The notes below the pieces were generated by a model. That model was not told where the DNA came from. It saw nothing but the letters and a program-made list of their open reading frames with translations, and made no database searches. Positions 43,024 to 52,172 of a stretch of DNA of 59,685 bases are shown here, one piece after another. Positions within the stretch are counted from its first letter, which is position 1, and each line of letters starts with the position of its first letter. The DNA is from SIG299 sp964544055 (GTDB lineage Bacteria; Bacillota; Clostridia; Lachnospirales; Lachnospiraceae): assembly GCA_964544055.1 (NCBI GenBank), contig CAZJAA010000015.1:1-59685 (forward strand), in the 5' to 3' direction. Both the position numbers and the translations under genes were made by a program.

Positions 43024-45411
43024 ATGAAATTTTTATTTAACGATTGCTGGTTGTTTACCAAGGAGGCAGAACTGGTAGCAGATAACCGTGCCATGGAGTT
43101 GTCAAAGTGGGAGCAGGTCACTCTGCCACACACCTGGAATGCCAAAGACGGACAGGACGGCGGCAACGATTATTACCGTGGCACCTGTTATTATACAAAA
43201 AGACTTGACAGGTCAGACTGCCGGGGAGCCGCACAGGTGTATCTGGAATTTGAGGGTGCAAATTCCTCCGCAGATGTGTATGTAAACGGAACCTTTGCCG
43301 GACATCATGATGGTGGATATTCCACATTCCGGGTAAACATCACGGAATTGTTGAAAACAGAGAATGAAATTTTAGTTGCTGTGGATAACTCCCCCAACGA
43401 CACGGTGTATCCACAGATGGCAGATTTCACGTTTTACGGCGGTATTTACCGGAATGTCAGCGTGACTTGTGTGCCGGAGGCGCATTTTGACCTGGATTTT
43501 TACGGAGGTCCGGGCATTCAGGTAACACCGGTGGTAAAAGGAAACAATGCCGAGGTTGAGGTCAAGGGCTTTTTTGCCGGACTTAGCGGCAGGGAAAGCG
43601 TAAAATATGTTATCCGGGAGGGTGCGGAAAAAATAGCCGAAGCGGTATGGACAGCCGGAGAAGGCACGACGCAAACAGAACAATCAGATGACAAAACAAA
43701 AATAGCCGAAGTAACCACGTCAGCGGAGGAGCACATGACAAACAGCGTGGCTGCAACGGTGTCAGCAACGGATGACATGGCGGAAAATGGAAAAATAGCG
43801 GTATGCACGGCGAAGCTGACCATAAAAAACGTGCATTTGTGGCATGGCAGACGGGATCCGTTTTTATATACGCTGGAAGCACTGCTTCTGGAGGAAAATG
43901 AGATACTAGACGAGCGGACGATTCGCTTTGGCTGTCGCTCTTTTGAAATAGACCCGGACAGAGGCTTTATCTTAAATGGAAAAGAATATCCGCTTCGTGG
44001 AGTTTCCCGCCATCAGGACAGGTGGGGTATCGGTAATGCACTGCTTCCGGAGCATCATAAAGAGGATGCCGAGCTGATTTATGAGCTGGGTGCAACAACC
44101 ATCCGTCTGGCACACTACCAGCACGCCCAGTATTTTTACGATTTGTGCGATGAGCTGGGCTTTGTCCTCTGGGCAGAAATCCCGTACATTTCCAATCATA
44201 TGTCGAACGGCAGGGAAAACACGATTTCCCAGATGAAGGAGCTGCTGGCGCAAAATTATAATCATCCGTCCATTGTGGTATGGGGACTTTCCAACGAAAT
44301 TACGATGAAAGGTGCAGACAGCCCGGATTTGCTGGAAAATCACCGCATATTAAATGATTTGTGCCATGAATGGGACAAGACAAGACCAACAACCATGGCA
44401 ATTGTTTCCATGGCACCAACAGACAGTGACTATATAAAAATCCCGGATACGGTATCCTGGAACCACTATTTTGGCTGGTATGGCGGTGACACGTCCATGA
44501 ATGGTCCATGGATGGACAAGTTCCACGCAGAGCATCCGATGCTTCCGGTCGGCATGAGCGAATATGGCTGTGAAGCTCTCAACTGGCATAATTCCAATCC
44601 GGAGCAAGGGGACTATTCCGAAGAATATCAGGCATATTATCACGAAGAACTGATTAAGCAGCTGTTTACCAGAAAGTATCTCTGGGCAACCCATGTGTGG
44701 AATATGTTTGACTTTGGTGCGGATGCCCGTGCCGAAGGTGGTGAGGACGGCCAGAACCATAAAGGTCTGGTAACGTTTGACCGCAGTTATAAAAAGGATT
44801 CCTTCTATGCGTACAAGGCGTGGCTGTCTGACGAACCGTTTGTGCACATTTGTGGAAAACGCTATGTAGACCGTATAGAGGATGTGACAAAAGTAACGGT
44901 TTACAGCAACCAGCCGGAGGTAGAGTTGTTTGCAAACGGTGTCAGCCTTGGCAAACAGAAAAATGAGCTTCATTTCTTCTATTTTGACGTGCCGAACAAA
45001 GAAACAACGCAGCTTTTGGCAAGGGCGGGAGAATGTGCTGACACCGCAAAGCTTGTCAAGGTTGAAAAATTCAACGATGCCTACCGCATGGTAGAAACTG
45101 GGGATGTGCTCAACTGGTTCGACATTACCGCACCGGATGGCTTCTTTTCCATTAACGATAAGGCAGAAGCCGTGTTTGCCAATAAGCAGGGCAGAAAACT
45201 GATGCAGGAATTGTTTAGTAGTGTGGGTAACGGTCAGAAAACGATGATGGATGTCGGCTCCATGACGGAGAAGAAAGAGATGATGGATTTCCTTGGCGGT
45301 TTTACGGTCAAACGGCTGCTTTCCATGCTTGGTACTATGGGAGCAAAACCGCTGACAAAGGAGGAAATGTTAGCCCTGAACGCAAAGCTGAACGAAATCC
45401 GGAAAGGGTAG
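43024..45411 (+). CDS. Glycoside hydrolase family 2 (beta-galactosidase-like)
   Basis: 795 residues, no signal peptide, so cytoplasmic. A sugar-binding jelly-roll (about 1-150), an immunoglobulin-like domain with a low-complexity Thr/Ala/Glu insertion (about 205-255), and a GH2 barrel (about 300-600) are seen. The acid/base Glu is in VVWGLSNEI and the nucleophile Glu in MSEYGCEALN. RGVSRHQDRWG is the family's early barrel block. The C-terminal 130 residues are atypical and of unknown role. It may be a beta-galactosidase, beta-glucuronidase or related enzyme. AAGGAGG lies 12 bases before the ATG. The decayed insertion sequence begins 35 bases after the stop. Confidence 0.88.
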   Translation: MKFLFNDCWLFTKEAELVADNRAMELSKWEQVTLPHTWNAKDGQDGGNDYYRGTCYYTKRLDRSDCRGAAQVYLEFEGANSSADVYVNGTFAGHHDGGYSTFRVNITELLKTENEILVAVDNSPNDTVYPQMADFTFYGGIYRNVSVTCVPEAHFDLDFYGGPGIQVTPVVKGNNAEVEVKGFFAGLSGRESVKYVIREGAEKIAEAVWTAGEGTTQTEQSDDKTKIAEVTTSAEEHMTNSVAATVSATDDMAENGKIAVCTAKLTIKNVHLWHGRRDPFLYTLEALLLEENEILDERTIRFGCRSFEIDPDRGFILNGKEYPLRGVSRHQDRWGIGNALLPEHHKEDAELIYELGATTIRLAHYQHAQYFYDLCDELGFVLWAEIPYISNHMSNGRENTISQMKELLAQNYNHPSIVVWGLSNEITMKGADSPDLLENHRILNDLCHEWDKTRPTTMAIVSMAPTDSDYIKIPDTVSWNHYFGWYGGDTSMNGPWMDKFHAEHPMLPVGMSEYGCEALNWHNSNPEQGDYSEEYQAYYHEELIKQLFTRKYLWATHVWNMFDFGADARAEGGEDGQNHKGLVTFDRSYKKDSFYAYKAWLSDEPFVHICGKRYVDRIEDVTKVTVYSNQPEVELFANGVSLGKQKNELHFFYFDVPNKETTQLLARAGECADTAKLVKVEKFNDAYRMVETGDVLNWFDITAPDGFFSINDKAEAVFANKQGRKLMQELFSSVGNGQKTMMDVGSMTEKKEMMDFLGGFTVKRLLSMLGTMGAKPLTKEEMLALNAKLNEIRKG

Positions 45412-45446
45412 ATTTACCAAGTGATTTTGATGTTGTATCATAAAAT

Positions 45447-46655
45447 TTGACACCACATTCTCAAGGATTTTGATATATAATCATAATCAATACGAGAATA
45501 GGAGAAAAAACTATGGCACAGAATCAAAAATCTTATGACAATGAATTTAAAGCACAGGCTGTAAAGCTTGCTCAGGAAATCGGCGGGCATAAAGCAGCTC
45601 AGGAACTGAGCATACCAGATGGTACTATTTACTGCTGGATAAAAGCATTTAAAGAAGGACGTCTTAGTGCTTCTGAAGCATCACATACTCCTAAAAATGC
45701 TTTATCACTTAATGACGAGCTTATCGAGCTCAGAAAACGGATGACGGCAGGATTAAGGGTAAAATTTCTTTTTACTGCAAAGTACTTCATGTTTCCAGAC
45801 AGGCATTCAGTAAATATCTGAAAACAAAAGAGGCTGCTTGGAAATACCAGTCGCTGGCAGATGCCATGCTTGATATTTGCAGCGAAGATGAATGCAATGA
45901 TACCTATGGAAGAATCCGTATGTATCAGGCATTACTGCTCAAACAGCCGGAAGGAGTACACATTCCCGGTGAGAGAACTGTTTATCGTGTCATGGAAGAA
46001 ATTGGTCTTACCCATAAACCGAAGCGTAAGCCTAACGGTATTACCAAAGCTGATAAAGAAGCCCGGAAATCAGAGGATTTAATTAAGCGGGACTTCTCAG
46101 CTGAGAAACCTCTTGAAAAAGTGTATTACCGATATGACTGAAATAAAGGCTTCCGACGGAAAACTGTATGTTTCAGCTATCTTTGACTGCTACGATTCAG
46201 CAGTGTTAGGCCTCGCTATGGATACGAATATGAAAGCTGTCCTTTGTGAACAAACCTTAAATAATGCTTACAAAGCGTATGCAATGCTGCGGGGCGCCAT
46301 TCTTCACAGTGACAGAGGTACCCAGTACACCAGTGAGCTGTATCGTAAAGCAATCAACAAATATGGCATTCGCCCAAGCATGAACAGTGCCGGCGGCAGA
46401 TGCCATGATAATGCCAGATGTGAAAGCATGTGGGCACGCTTCAAAGAAGAATTACTTTATGGACGCTATGACACTGCCTCAATGACTGTAGAACAGTTAA
46501 AAACCCTCATCTGGAGATACTTCATCAGCTATTGGAATAATCGGAGGATCTGTTCTACTAACGGCGGACTACCTCCGATGGTTAAACGGCAGAAATACTA
46601 TGATTCATTACAGAAAGTAGCATAAGGTCGAACATCCTTGAGAAAAAAGTGTAAA
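45447..46655 (+). mobile_element. Degenerate IS3-family insertion sequence
   Basis: About 1.2 kb, bounded by imperfect inverted ends that match at about 17 of 22 positions: TTGACACCACATTCTCAAGG on the left and, inverted, TTTACACTTTTTTCTCAAGG on the right. Inside are OrfA- and OrfB-type transposase parts in the plus orientation, both broken. I cannot define a target duplication. Its right end abuts the truncated NTF2-like gene. Confidence 0.8.
45513..46625 (+). pseudogene. IS3-family transposase (OrfA/OrfB), broken
   Basis: OrfA (from ATG 45513) has the helix-turn-helix KSYDNEFKAQAVKLAQE and starts its leucine zipper at LNDELIELRKR. It then jumps near 45745 into OrfB-type sequence in another frame (KVLHVSRQAFSKYLKTKEAA), so the rest of OrfA and the start of OrfB seem deleted. 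A second one-base shift near 46115-46122 separates KRDFSAEKPLEK from CITDMTEIKASDGKLYVSA. The DDE residues survive: Asp in TDMTE, Asp in LHSDRGTQYTS and Glu in ARCESMWARFKEE. The enzyme should be inactive unless frameshifting rescues it. Confidence 0.85.
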
Positions 46656-46852
46656 CCAATATTGACAATATCAATATGATGATTACTGCAACACGGGTTT
46701 ATCCGAAGGATTACTCCGCTTCTTTCCACGTTACGTCTTTCATCAAACTCAAACAAGATAAGATTGTCACTATGGACGAGTATTGGGCTGATGATGGCGA
46801 AGCTCCAAAGTGGCGGCAGGATATGAGCATTGGGAGCAAGATATGGAAATAA
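46655..46852 (+). pseudogene. NTF2/SnoaL-like protein, C-terminal fragment
   Basis: A frame running out of the insertion-sequence end encodes RVYPKDYSASFHVTSFIKLK, then MDEYWADDGEAPKWR and a short tail to TAA 46850-46852. This is the C-terminal half of a small NTF2/SnoaL-fold protein (FxxGKIxxxxEYW type). The N-terminal half is missing at the insertion-sequence boundary, and no matching 5' piece lies on the other side. An internal ATG (46676) has no ribosome-binding site. Confidence 0.7.
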
Positions 46853-47364
46853 AAAAACTTGACAGAAAGATGTACGAAGGTCTAAACTTTACTTTGCGAT
46901 ACATAACTAACGGATATTATGATATCGCAAAAACGAATATGGGCTTCCAAATTGAGTATAAACACTTTGCTAATCCAACAGAAATGACTTTTGATGACTA
47001 TATGTTTAATGAATGGTTGGAAGATCCTGTTGCGTTTGGAGCATTTGAAGATGAACAGTTGCTTGGATATGTAGAAGGTACTCTTGAAAAATGGAATAAT
47101 CGGTATCGTATCAGCAGTATCTGCGTATTCGATGATACTCGGCGGTATAATGGTATTGGAACCCTGCTGATGAATAACATACTGAAAGACGCAAAAGAAA
47201 GTAGCGCAAGAATGGTTGTTTTAGAGACTCAGACTTGCAATGAAAATGCGATTGCATTTTATCGAAAGAACGGGTTTGATATAATCGGATTTGATCTGTA
47301 TGCCTATACGAATACCGATCCGGAACGCCATGAGATTAGAATTGAAATGGGAAAGAAACTATGA
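46843..47364 (+). CDS. GNAT acetyltransferase, streptothricin-acetyltransferase-like (first of four)
   Basis: 173 residues of the GNAT fold. The acetyl-CoA loop is about RRYNGIGTLLMNNIL, and VVLETQTCNENAIAFYRKNGF is the C-terminal core, given here without the full run. The end FDLYAYTNTDPERHEIRIEM resembles streptothricin acetyltransferases. GGGAG lies about 7 bases before the ATG at 46843. It overlaps the NTF2-like stop and shares ATGA with the next GNAT gene. A role in resistance to streptothricin-like compounds is possible but unproven. Confidence 0.8.
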   Translation: MEIKKLDRKMYEGLNFTLRYITNGYYDIAKTNMGFQIEYKHFANPTEMTFDDYMFNEWLEDPVAFGAFEDEQLLGYVEGTLEKWNNRYRISSICVFDDTRRYNGIGTLLMNNILKDAKESSARMVVLETQTCNENAIAFYRKNGFDIIGFDLYAYTNTDPERHEIRIEMGKKL

Positions 47365-47882
47365 AATCGTTTAAAACTGAAAGGCTTATCATTCGTCACA
47401 TTGTAGCAGACGATTGGAAAAGCATAAAAGAAATATGGGAGGACTTTAACACTTCTACCCTTTCACAGTATGACAAGCCACACATCACCGATGATGCGGA
47501 TGTTCATCCAAGAATTGCAAAATGGGCAGTGGCGAATAGCGGCACCGAGCATATGTTTTTTGCTATCTGCCTTGGTGATGCCGTTATCGGGTACAGTGCC
47601 TTTAACATTCGAGAGAATGGACACGAGATCGGATATTGCTTCCACTCCGCATATCACGGCAAGGGCTATGCAAAGGAAAGCCACGTGGCGCTCATTGACT
47701 ATATGCGTGAGCTTGGCATCAAAAGGCTGACCGCAGGCACGGCAATCAATAATACGCCCTCTGTTGCGCTTCTCAAATCCTTGGGCTTTGAGCTGATCGA
47801 AACCGAAAAAGTGTCGTTCTACAAGGATACAGACGGCAATGATATTGTATTTGATGGCGGTATTTTTGAATTGATGCTGTGA
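47361..47882 (+). CDS. GNAT acetyltransferase, RimJ/RimL-like (second of four)
   Basis: 173 residues. It begins with the Acetyltransf_3 signature KTERLIIRHIVADDW and has the acetyl-CoA-binding GYCFHSAYHGKGYAKES. It is coupled by an ATGA overlap with the first GNAT. Such enzymes acetylate ribosomal proteins, amino sugars, antibiotics or free amines; nothing here fixes the substrate. Confidence 0.85.
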   Translation: MKSFKTERLIIRHIVADDWKSIKEIWEDFNTSTLSQYDKPHITDDADVHPRIAKWAVANSGTEHMFFAICLGDAVIGYSAFNIRENGHEIGYCFHSAYHGKGYAKESHVALIDYMRELGIKRLTAGTAINNTPSVALLKSLGFELIETEKVSFYKDTDGNDIVFDGGIFELML

Positions 47883-47925
47883 GCGAGAAATAAATATCAG
47901 TCAGATAAATATGACGGAGGATTTT

Positions 47926-48441
47926 ATGAAAATAAATGATATTGAGACCCCAAGGCTTTTATTGAGGGGCTTTACTAAGGAAGATGCTTTGTGGGCATAT
48001 AGTATTTGGAATGATTCGGAAATGGGACAATATCTACCTGATGAAGCCAAAGAAGAGATAGATGAAGAATATTTGAAAATGTTGAAAGGATTGGGCGAAG
48101 ACAACGAATGTTGTTATTTGATTCCGGTTTTCAAGGATTCCTTAGAACGAGTAGGAACATGCAGTTTCATGGAAAGCGAAGACAAAAAAGTATATGATAT
48201 TGCTTATTGTGTACATAAGAATTTTTGGCAACAAGGTTATGCAACTGAAATTGCTCAAGGGATGATAGAGTATGCTCGTGGTCAAGGTGCAGAAAAAGTG
48301 ACGATATTTGTTGGTCAAGAAAATATTGCGTCTAACCGTGTGGCTCAAAAATGTGGTGGAAAAATTGTCGGAGAAAACACATATCAAAAAAGAGGAACAG
48401 ATATTATCATGAAAGATTTCAAGTACGAGGTAATATTGTAA
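47926..48441 (+). CDS. GNAT acetyltransferase, RimJ/RimL-like (third of four)
   Basis: 171 residues with ETPRLLLRGFTKEDA at the N-terminus, the acetyl-CoA loop NFWQQGYATEIAQGMI and IFVGQENIASNRVAQKCG. GGAGG lies 7 bases before the ATG at 47926. Its base composition is more AT-rich than its neighbours (many AAA, ATA, TTT codons). It is related in type to the second GNAT but clearly not a recent duplicate. Substrate unknown. Confidence 0.87.
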   Translation: MKINDIETPRLLLRGFTKEDALWAYSIWNDSEMGQYLPDEAKEEIDEEYLKMLKGLGEDNECCYLIPVFKDSLERVGTCSFMESEDKKVYDIAYCVHKNFWQQGYATEIAQGMIEYARGQGAEKVTIFVGQENIASNRVAQKCGGKIVGENTYQKRGTDIIMKDFKYEVIL

Positions 48442-48498
48442 AAAAATGAGCGATTTGCCTTGTTCGGAGTAATACACAAATATTTTGGAGGAAACAAA

Positions 48499-48936
48499 AT
48501 GAACATTACATACAGACAAATGCAAAAAGAGGATATTGCAAAGGTTACACCTCTTTTCATCGAATATTGGAACGGAACGGGCGACGAATGGACTCCCGAA
48601 CTTGTATATCGGAGAGTTTGGCAGGTGCTTGGCTCTCCCGATTCTTACTGTATGATTGCTGAGGATGGCGATAATATCATAGGATTCGCAATGGGCAGAT
48701 TTGAAACCTTTTACGATCTTACGGCGTACAATCTCGTTGAGATCATTGTTGCATCCGAATACCATAAAAGCGGCATCGGCACAAAAATGATGGCAGAGCT
48801 TGAAGAACGAGTAAAGGCAATGGGTGCAGCTATGGTTCAGCTTGTTTCCGTTAATGACGAGATGCACGAACATTTCTACGGCAAGCTCGGATATGGCGAC
48901 GCAACTAATTTGAAATTGAAATCGAAATTTTTATAA
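48499..48936 (+). CDS. GNAT acetyltransferase (fourth of four)
   Basis: 145 residues of the small Acetyltransf_1 type. The core is IIVASEYHKSGIGTKMMAELEE, with NDEMHEHFYGKLGY as the C-terminal strand-helix. GGAGG lies 7 bases before the ATG at 48499; the in-frame TTG at 48460 has no such site. It ends the GNAT run and is followed 8 bases later by the DUF3795 remnant. Confidence 0.87.
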   Translation: MNITYRQMQKEDIAKVTPLFIEYWNGTGDEWTPELVYRRVWQVLGSPDSYCMIAEDGDNIIGFAMGRFETFYDLTAYNLVEIIVASEYHKSGIGTKMMAELEERVKAMGAAMVQLVSVNDEMHEHFYGKLGYGDATNLKLKSKFL

Positions 48937-48944
48937 GGTGCAAT

Positions 48945-49055
48945 TTGGACGAAAAATTACTTGGTAAATGCGGCTTTTACTGTGGTGCTTGTCCTGCATG
49001 CATAAATGAAAATCATTTACATCATGAAATGAAATATAAAAATGAGGAACTGTGA
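48945..49055 (+). pseudogene. DUF3795-type protein, N-terminal fragment
   Basis: A 36-residue frame from TTG 48945 to TGA 49053-49055 reads DEKLLGKCGFYCGACPACIN followed by a His/Glu/Lys-rich tail. CGxYCGxCP is the start of DUF3795 proteins, which are normally about 100-170 residues with more cysteines. The sequence stops just before the next gene's leader, so it looks like a cut-off remnant. Confidence 0.6.
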
Positions 49056-49089
49056 ATATAATGCAATAAATATATTTCATGGTGGCATA

Positions 49090-50250
49090 ATGGAAATTTA
49101 TGTAGTAAAACAGGGAGATACTGTAGCAGGAATTGCTGCTGCATATGCAATGGAAGAGGATACGTTGATTTACGATAATCAACTGGAAAATCCGAGCGTA
49201 CTTGCAGTTGGACAGGCGTTGCTTATTAATACGGGCTGGAAAGAAAAAAGCAGAAATATAAGAAGCGGCGGTTATGCGTATACATTCATTACTCCGGAAG
49301 TATTAAAAAGTACATTGCCGTTTCTTTCGGAACTGGCCGTTTTTTCTTATGGATTTACTGCAGAAGGAAGACTCGTGGCTCCCTTCACGGAGGATGAGTG
49401 GATGGTAAATTTTGCATTGCAGTACAAGGCAGCCCCTTTTTTGACATTAGCACCGTTAAATGCTACCGGTAGTTTTGACAATACAAGAATTACGACCTTG
49501 GTAAATGATCCTGCTGCACAGAGCACCTTGTTGGACGAACTTCTTTTCGTGATGAAAAACAGAGGTTATGCCGGATTAAACCTTGATTTTGAATATATCC
49601 CTGCGGAGACAAAGGATGCTTATAATGCCTTTGTAAAATTGACTGCAGAGCGGTTGCATCGGGAAGGCTATCTTGTGGCGGTTGCTTTGGCACCAAAGAC
49701 CTCTGCACAGCAAAGAGGCCTTTTATACGAGGGGATAGAGTATCGTGCTTTGGGAGCTGTTGCAGATTTTGTTATTGTAATGACGTATGAATGGGGTTAT
49801 ACCTATGGACCTCCGATGGCAGTGGCACCAATTGACAAGGTAAGACAGGTGCTTGAATATGCGGTTTCGGAAGTTCCTTCGGAGAAAATTATGATGGGTA
49901 TTCCAAATTATGGATACGATTGGCCCTTGCCGTATGAAAGAGGTGTTACAGCAGCACGCAGCATCGGAAATGTGGAGGCAGTGCAGATTGCAGTTCGTGA
50001 AAATGCCGAAATCAGGTTTGACGAAGTGGCACAGGCTCCTTTTTTTACTTACACAAGAGAGGGTGTCCGGCATGAGGTCTGGTTTGAAGATGTAAGAAGT
50101 CTGCAGGCAAAATTTAATCTGTTGCAGGAACTGCAACTGCGTGGAGCCATGTATTGGCAGCTGATGCGCTGGTTTCGGGCAAACTGGCTGCTATTGCAGA
50201 ATCAGTTTAATATTGTAAAAGAAACAGGACTCTTCAACCTGGAAAAATAA
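49090..50250 (+). CDS. LysM and glycoside hydrolase family 18 protein (SleL/YaaH-like)
   Basis: 386 residues. An N-terminal LysM domain (1-46; IYVVKQGDTVAGIAAAYAM) binds peptidoglycan, followed by a GH18 barrel (about 60-375). The catalytic block GYAGLNLDFEYIPAET supplies the DxE with Glu as acid. Relatives SleL and YaaH are N-acetylglucosaminidases that act on spore cortex, which fits a spore former. There is no signal peptide, as for other spore-localised members. The ATG at 49090 has GGTGG 6 bases upstream; an in-frame ATG at 49042 falls in the DUF3795 remnant. Confidence 0.88.
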   Translation: MEIYVVKQGDTVAGIAAAYAMEEDTLIYDNQLENPSVLAVGQALLINTGWKEKSRNIRSGGYAYTFITPEVLKSTLPFLSELAVFSYGFTAEGRLVAPFTEDEWMVNFALQYKAAPFLTLAPLNATGSFDNTRITTLVNDPAAQSTLLDELLFVMKNRGYAGLNLDFEYIPAETKDAYNAFVKLTAERLHREGYLVAVALAPKTSAQQRGLLYEGIEYRALGAVADFVIVMTYEWGYTYGPPMAVAPIDKVRQVLEYAVSEVPSEKIMMGIPNYGYDWPLPYERGVTAARSIGNVEAVQIAVRENAEIRFDEVAQAPFFTYTREGVRHEVWFEDVRSLQAKFNLLQELQLRGAMYWQLMRWFRANWLLLQNQFNIVKETGLFNLEK

Positions 50251-50317
50251 TCATTTTTTTGAGCGGCAGTGTGTACTGCTTCGGATATAAAGAATCCGGA
50301 TATTTGTGAAAAAAAAC

Positions 50318-50346
50318 TTGCACACGGTAAAGTGACGTAGTATAAT
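50318..50346 (+). promoter_or_regulatory. Sigma-A-type promoter of the ThyX-like gene
   Basis: TTGCAC (50318-50323), a 17-base spacer and consensus TATAAT (50341-50346). Start near 50353, followed within 30 bases by AGGGGAG and the TTG start. Confidence 0.8.
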
Positions 50347-50376
50347 AACCGTATATTTTTGAAAGGGGAGAGGCGA

Positions 50377-51066
50377 TTGAAATTTGAAAACACAGAGGTC
50401 TGGGGCTTTACGCATGCTATGCGCGGAATGCGTAATCCAATGAACAGTTGGGCGAAAAGCGACAGCCATGAAAAAGCAGATTCCCATCAGTTTGTGCTTG
50501 GGGATAACGATAAGAAGCTTGCACAGAGTCTAATCCAAGCAGGCTCTGAGCATCGTAAGTTTATGAGGCAGATTTTTGTGGCAGTGGACATTACAGCTCC
50601 TCTGTTCTGGTGGAAAGAGTTCGATACTTACAAGGTGGCTACCGTAAGAAACAGTTGTTCTACCATGCATAAAATCCATGTGAAAGAGTTTACCGTGGAT
50701 GATTTTACCCATCATGGAATTGATGCCGTGGGCGGTATTGCTGAAGAGGCGTTTCAAAAAATGCTGGAGACTTTGGAACAGCTGCGGGTGCTTTTTAATG
50801 AAACAAAGGAAAAAAAGTACTGGCGTGCGATTATCGAGCTTTTGCCGGATGGATATAATATGAGGGCAACGGTAACACTGAATTATGAAAACCTGCTCGG
50901 TATGTGTGGCAAAGGACAGAGACGTTCCCACAAGCAGAATGAATGGAGCGGACTGGACGGCTATCCGGACGAAAATTTTATTGCCTGGGCAAGAAGCCTT
51001 CCTTATGCACAGGAGTTCATTTTTATTGATGAATGTACGGCAGAACAGGCAGAACAGGCAGAGTAG
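50377..51066 (+). CDS. Conserved hypothetical protein, distantly ThyX-like
   Basis: 229 residues, soluble. The stretch FVAVDITAPLFWWKEFDTYK followed by VRNSCSTMHK and, later, LNYENLLGMCGKGQRRSHKQ and FIAWARSLPYAQEF is found in a group of Lachnospiraceae and phage proteins. It distantly recalls FAD-dependent thymidylate synthase (ThyX), including a basic-S-xxx pattern. The canonical RHRxxSxxxxSxR motif is not present in full, so ThyX activity is doubtful. A TTG start at 50377 has AGGGGAG 8 bases upstream; the TTG at 50359 overlaps that site. The C-terminus ends in a duplicated AEQ. Confidence 0.6.
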   Translation: MKFENTEVWGFTHAMRGMRNPMNSWAKSDSHEKADSHQFVLGDNDKKLAQSLIQAGSEHRKFMRQIFVAVDITAPLFWWKEFDTYKVATVRNSCSTMHKIHVKEFTVDDFTHHGIDAVGGIAEEAFQKMLETLEQLRVLFNETKEKKYWRAIIELLPDGYNMRATVTLNYENLLGMCGKGQRRSHKQNEWSGLDGYPDENFIAWARSLPYAQEFIFIDECTAEQAEQAE

Positions 51067-51168
51067 AAAATGGAACAGCAGCATAATTGAGTTGATTGAC
51101 GGAAATGGAAGAAAAGGTTTATTAATGTTAAGCGGAACGTTTTCTTCAGGAAAACAGGAGGATTGCAT

Positions 51169-52155
51169 ATGAGTATCAGAGTTGGAATTATGGGTTATGG
51201 CAACTTGGGAAGAGGAATTGAGTGTGCCCTGAAGCAGAATGATGATATGGAGCTGACGGCAGTATTTACCAGAAGAAATCCGGACACAGTGAATATTCTG
51301 ACGGAGGGTGTCAGTGTTTACAAAGCAGAAGATGCGGTAAATCATAAAAATGAGATCGATGTCCTGATTTTATGCGGTGGTAGTGCAACGGATCTTCCGG
51401 TACAGACTCCGGAGTTTGCAAGGAGCTTCACTGTAGTGGACAGCTTTGATACTCACGCCAGAATTCCGGAGCATTTCGCAAATGTGGATGCAGTCGCAAA
51501 GGAGAATGGTAATGTTGCAGTGATTTCTGCCGGCTGGGATCCGGGAATGTTTTCTTTGAACCGGTTGTATGCCAATGCTATACTTCCGGACGGTAAGGAC
51601 TATACTTTCTGGGGAAAAGGTGTCAGCCAGGGGCATTCGGATGCCATTCGCCGGGTAGAGGGCGTTACAGATGGTAAACAGTACACAATTCCGGTAGAAT
51701 CAGCCTTAGAAGCAGTTAGAAGCGGTGCTAATCCGGAGCTTTCTGCAAGAGAAAAGCATGTCAGAGAATGCTTTGTTGTAGCTGAAGAAGGTGCAGATTT
51801 GGCAAAAATTGAAGCTGAAATCAAGTCTATGCCAAATTATTTCGCTGATTATGATACAACCGTACATTTTATCTCGGAAGATGAGTTAAAGAAAAATCAT
51901 GCCGGTATTCCGCATGGAGGCTTTGTTATCCGCAGCGGAAAAACAGGATGGGAACTTGAAAATACACATATTATCGAATACAGCTTAAAGCTTGATTCCA
52001 ATCCGGAGTTTACGGCATCCGTGATTGTAGCCTGTGCCAGAGCGGCAGTGCGTATGAAGCAGGAGGGAATGAAAGGCTGTAAGACTATTTTTGATATTCC
52101 TCCGGCATATCTTTGCAATATCAGTGCAGAGGAATTGCGGGCACATCTGCTGTAA
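51169..52155 (+). CDS. ddh: meso-Diaminopimelate dehydrogenase
   Basis: 328 residues; NADPH-dependent interconversion of tetrahydrodipicolinate and meso-diaminopimelate, a one-step route to lysine and peptidoglycan precursors. The N-terminal Rossmann motif is RVGIMGYGNLGRGIE, with CGGSATDLP, SFDTHARIPEH, ISAGWDPGMFSLNR and GKGVSQGHSDAIRR as diagnostic blocks. GGAGG lies 8 bases before the ATG at 51169. No other lysine genes are nearby. Confidence 0.95.
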   Translation: MSIRVGIMGYGNLGRGIECALKQNDDMELTAVFTRRNPDTVNILTEGVSVYKAEDAVNHKNEIDVLILCGGSATDLPVQTPEFARSFTVVDSFDTHARIPEHFANVDAVAKENGNVAVISAGWDPGMFSLNRLYANAILPDGKDYTFWGKGVSQGHSDAIRRVEGVTDGKQYTIPVESALEAVRSGANPELSAREKHVRECFVVAEEGADLAKIEAEIKSMPNYFADYDTTVHFISEDELKKNHAGIPHGGFVIRSGKTGWELENTHIIEYSLKLDSNPEFTASVIVACARAAVRMKQEGMKGCKTIFDIPPAYLCNISAEELRAHLL

Positions 52156-52172
52156 GGCTGTGCAGTCGACTA

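Noticed and set aside
45440..46662. Target-site duplication around the IS3 element
   Set aside because: The three or four bases next to the two ends do not match in any alignment of the inverted ends tried.
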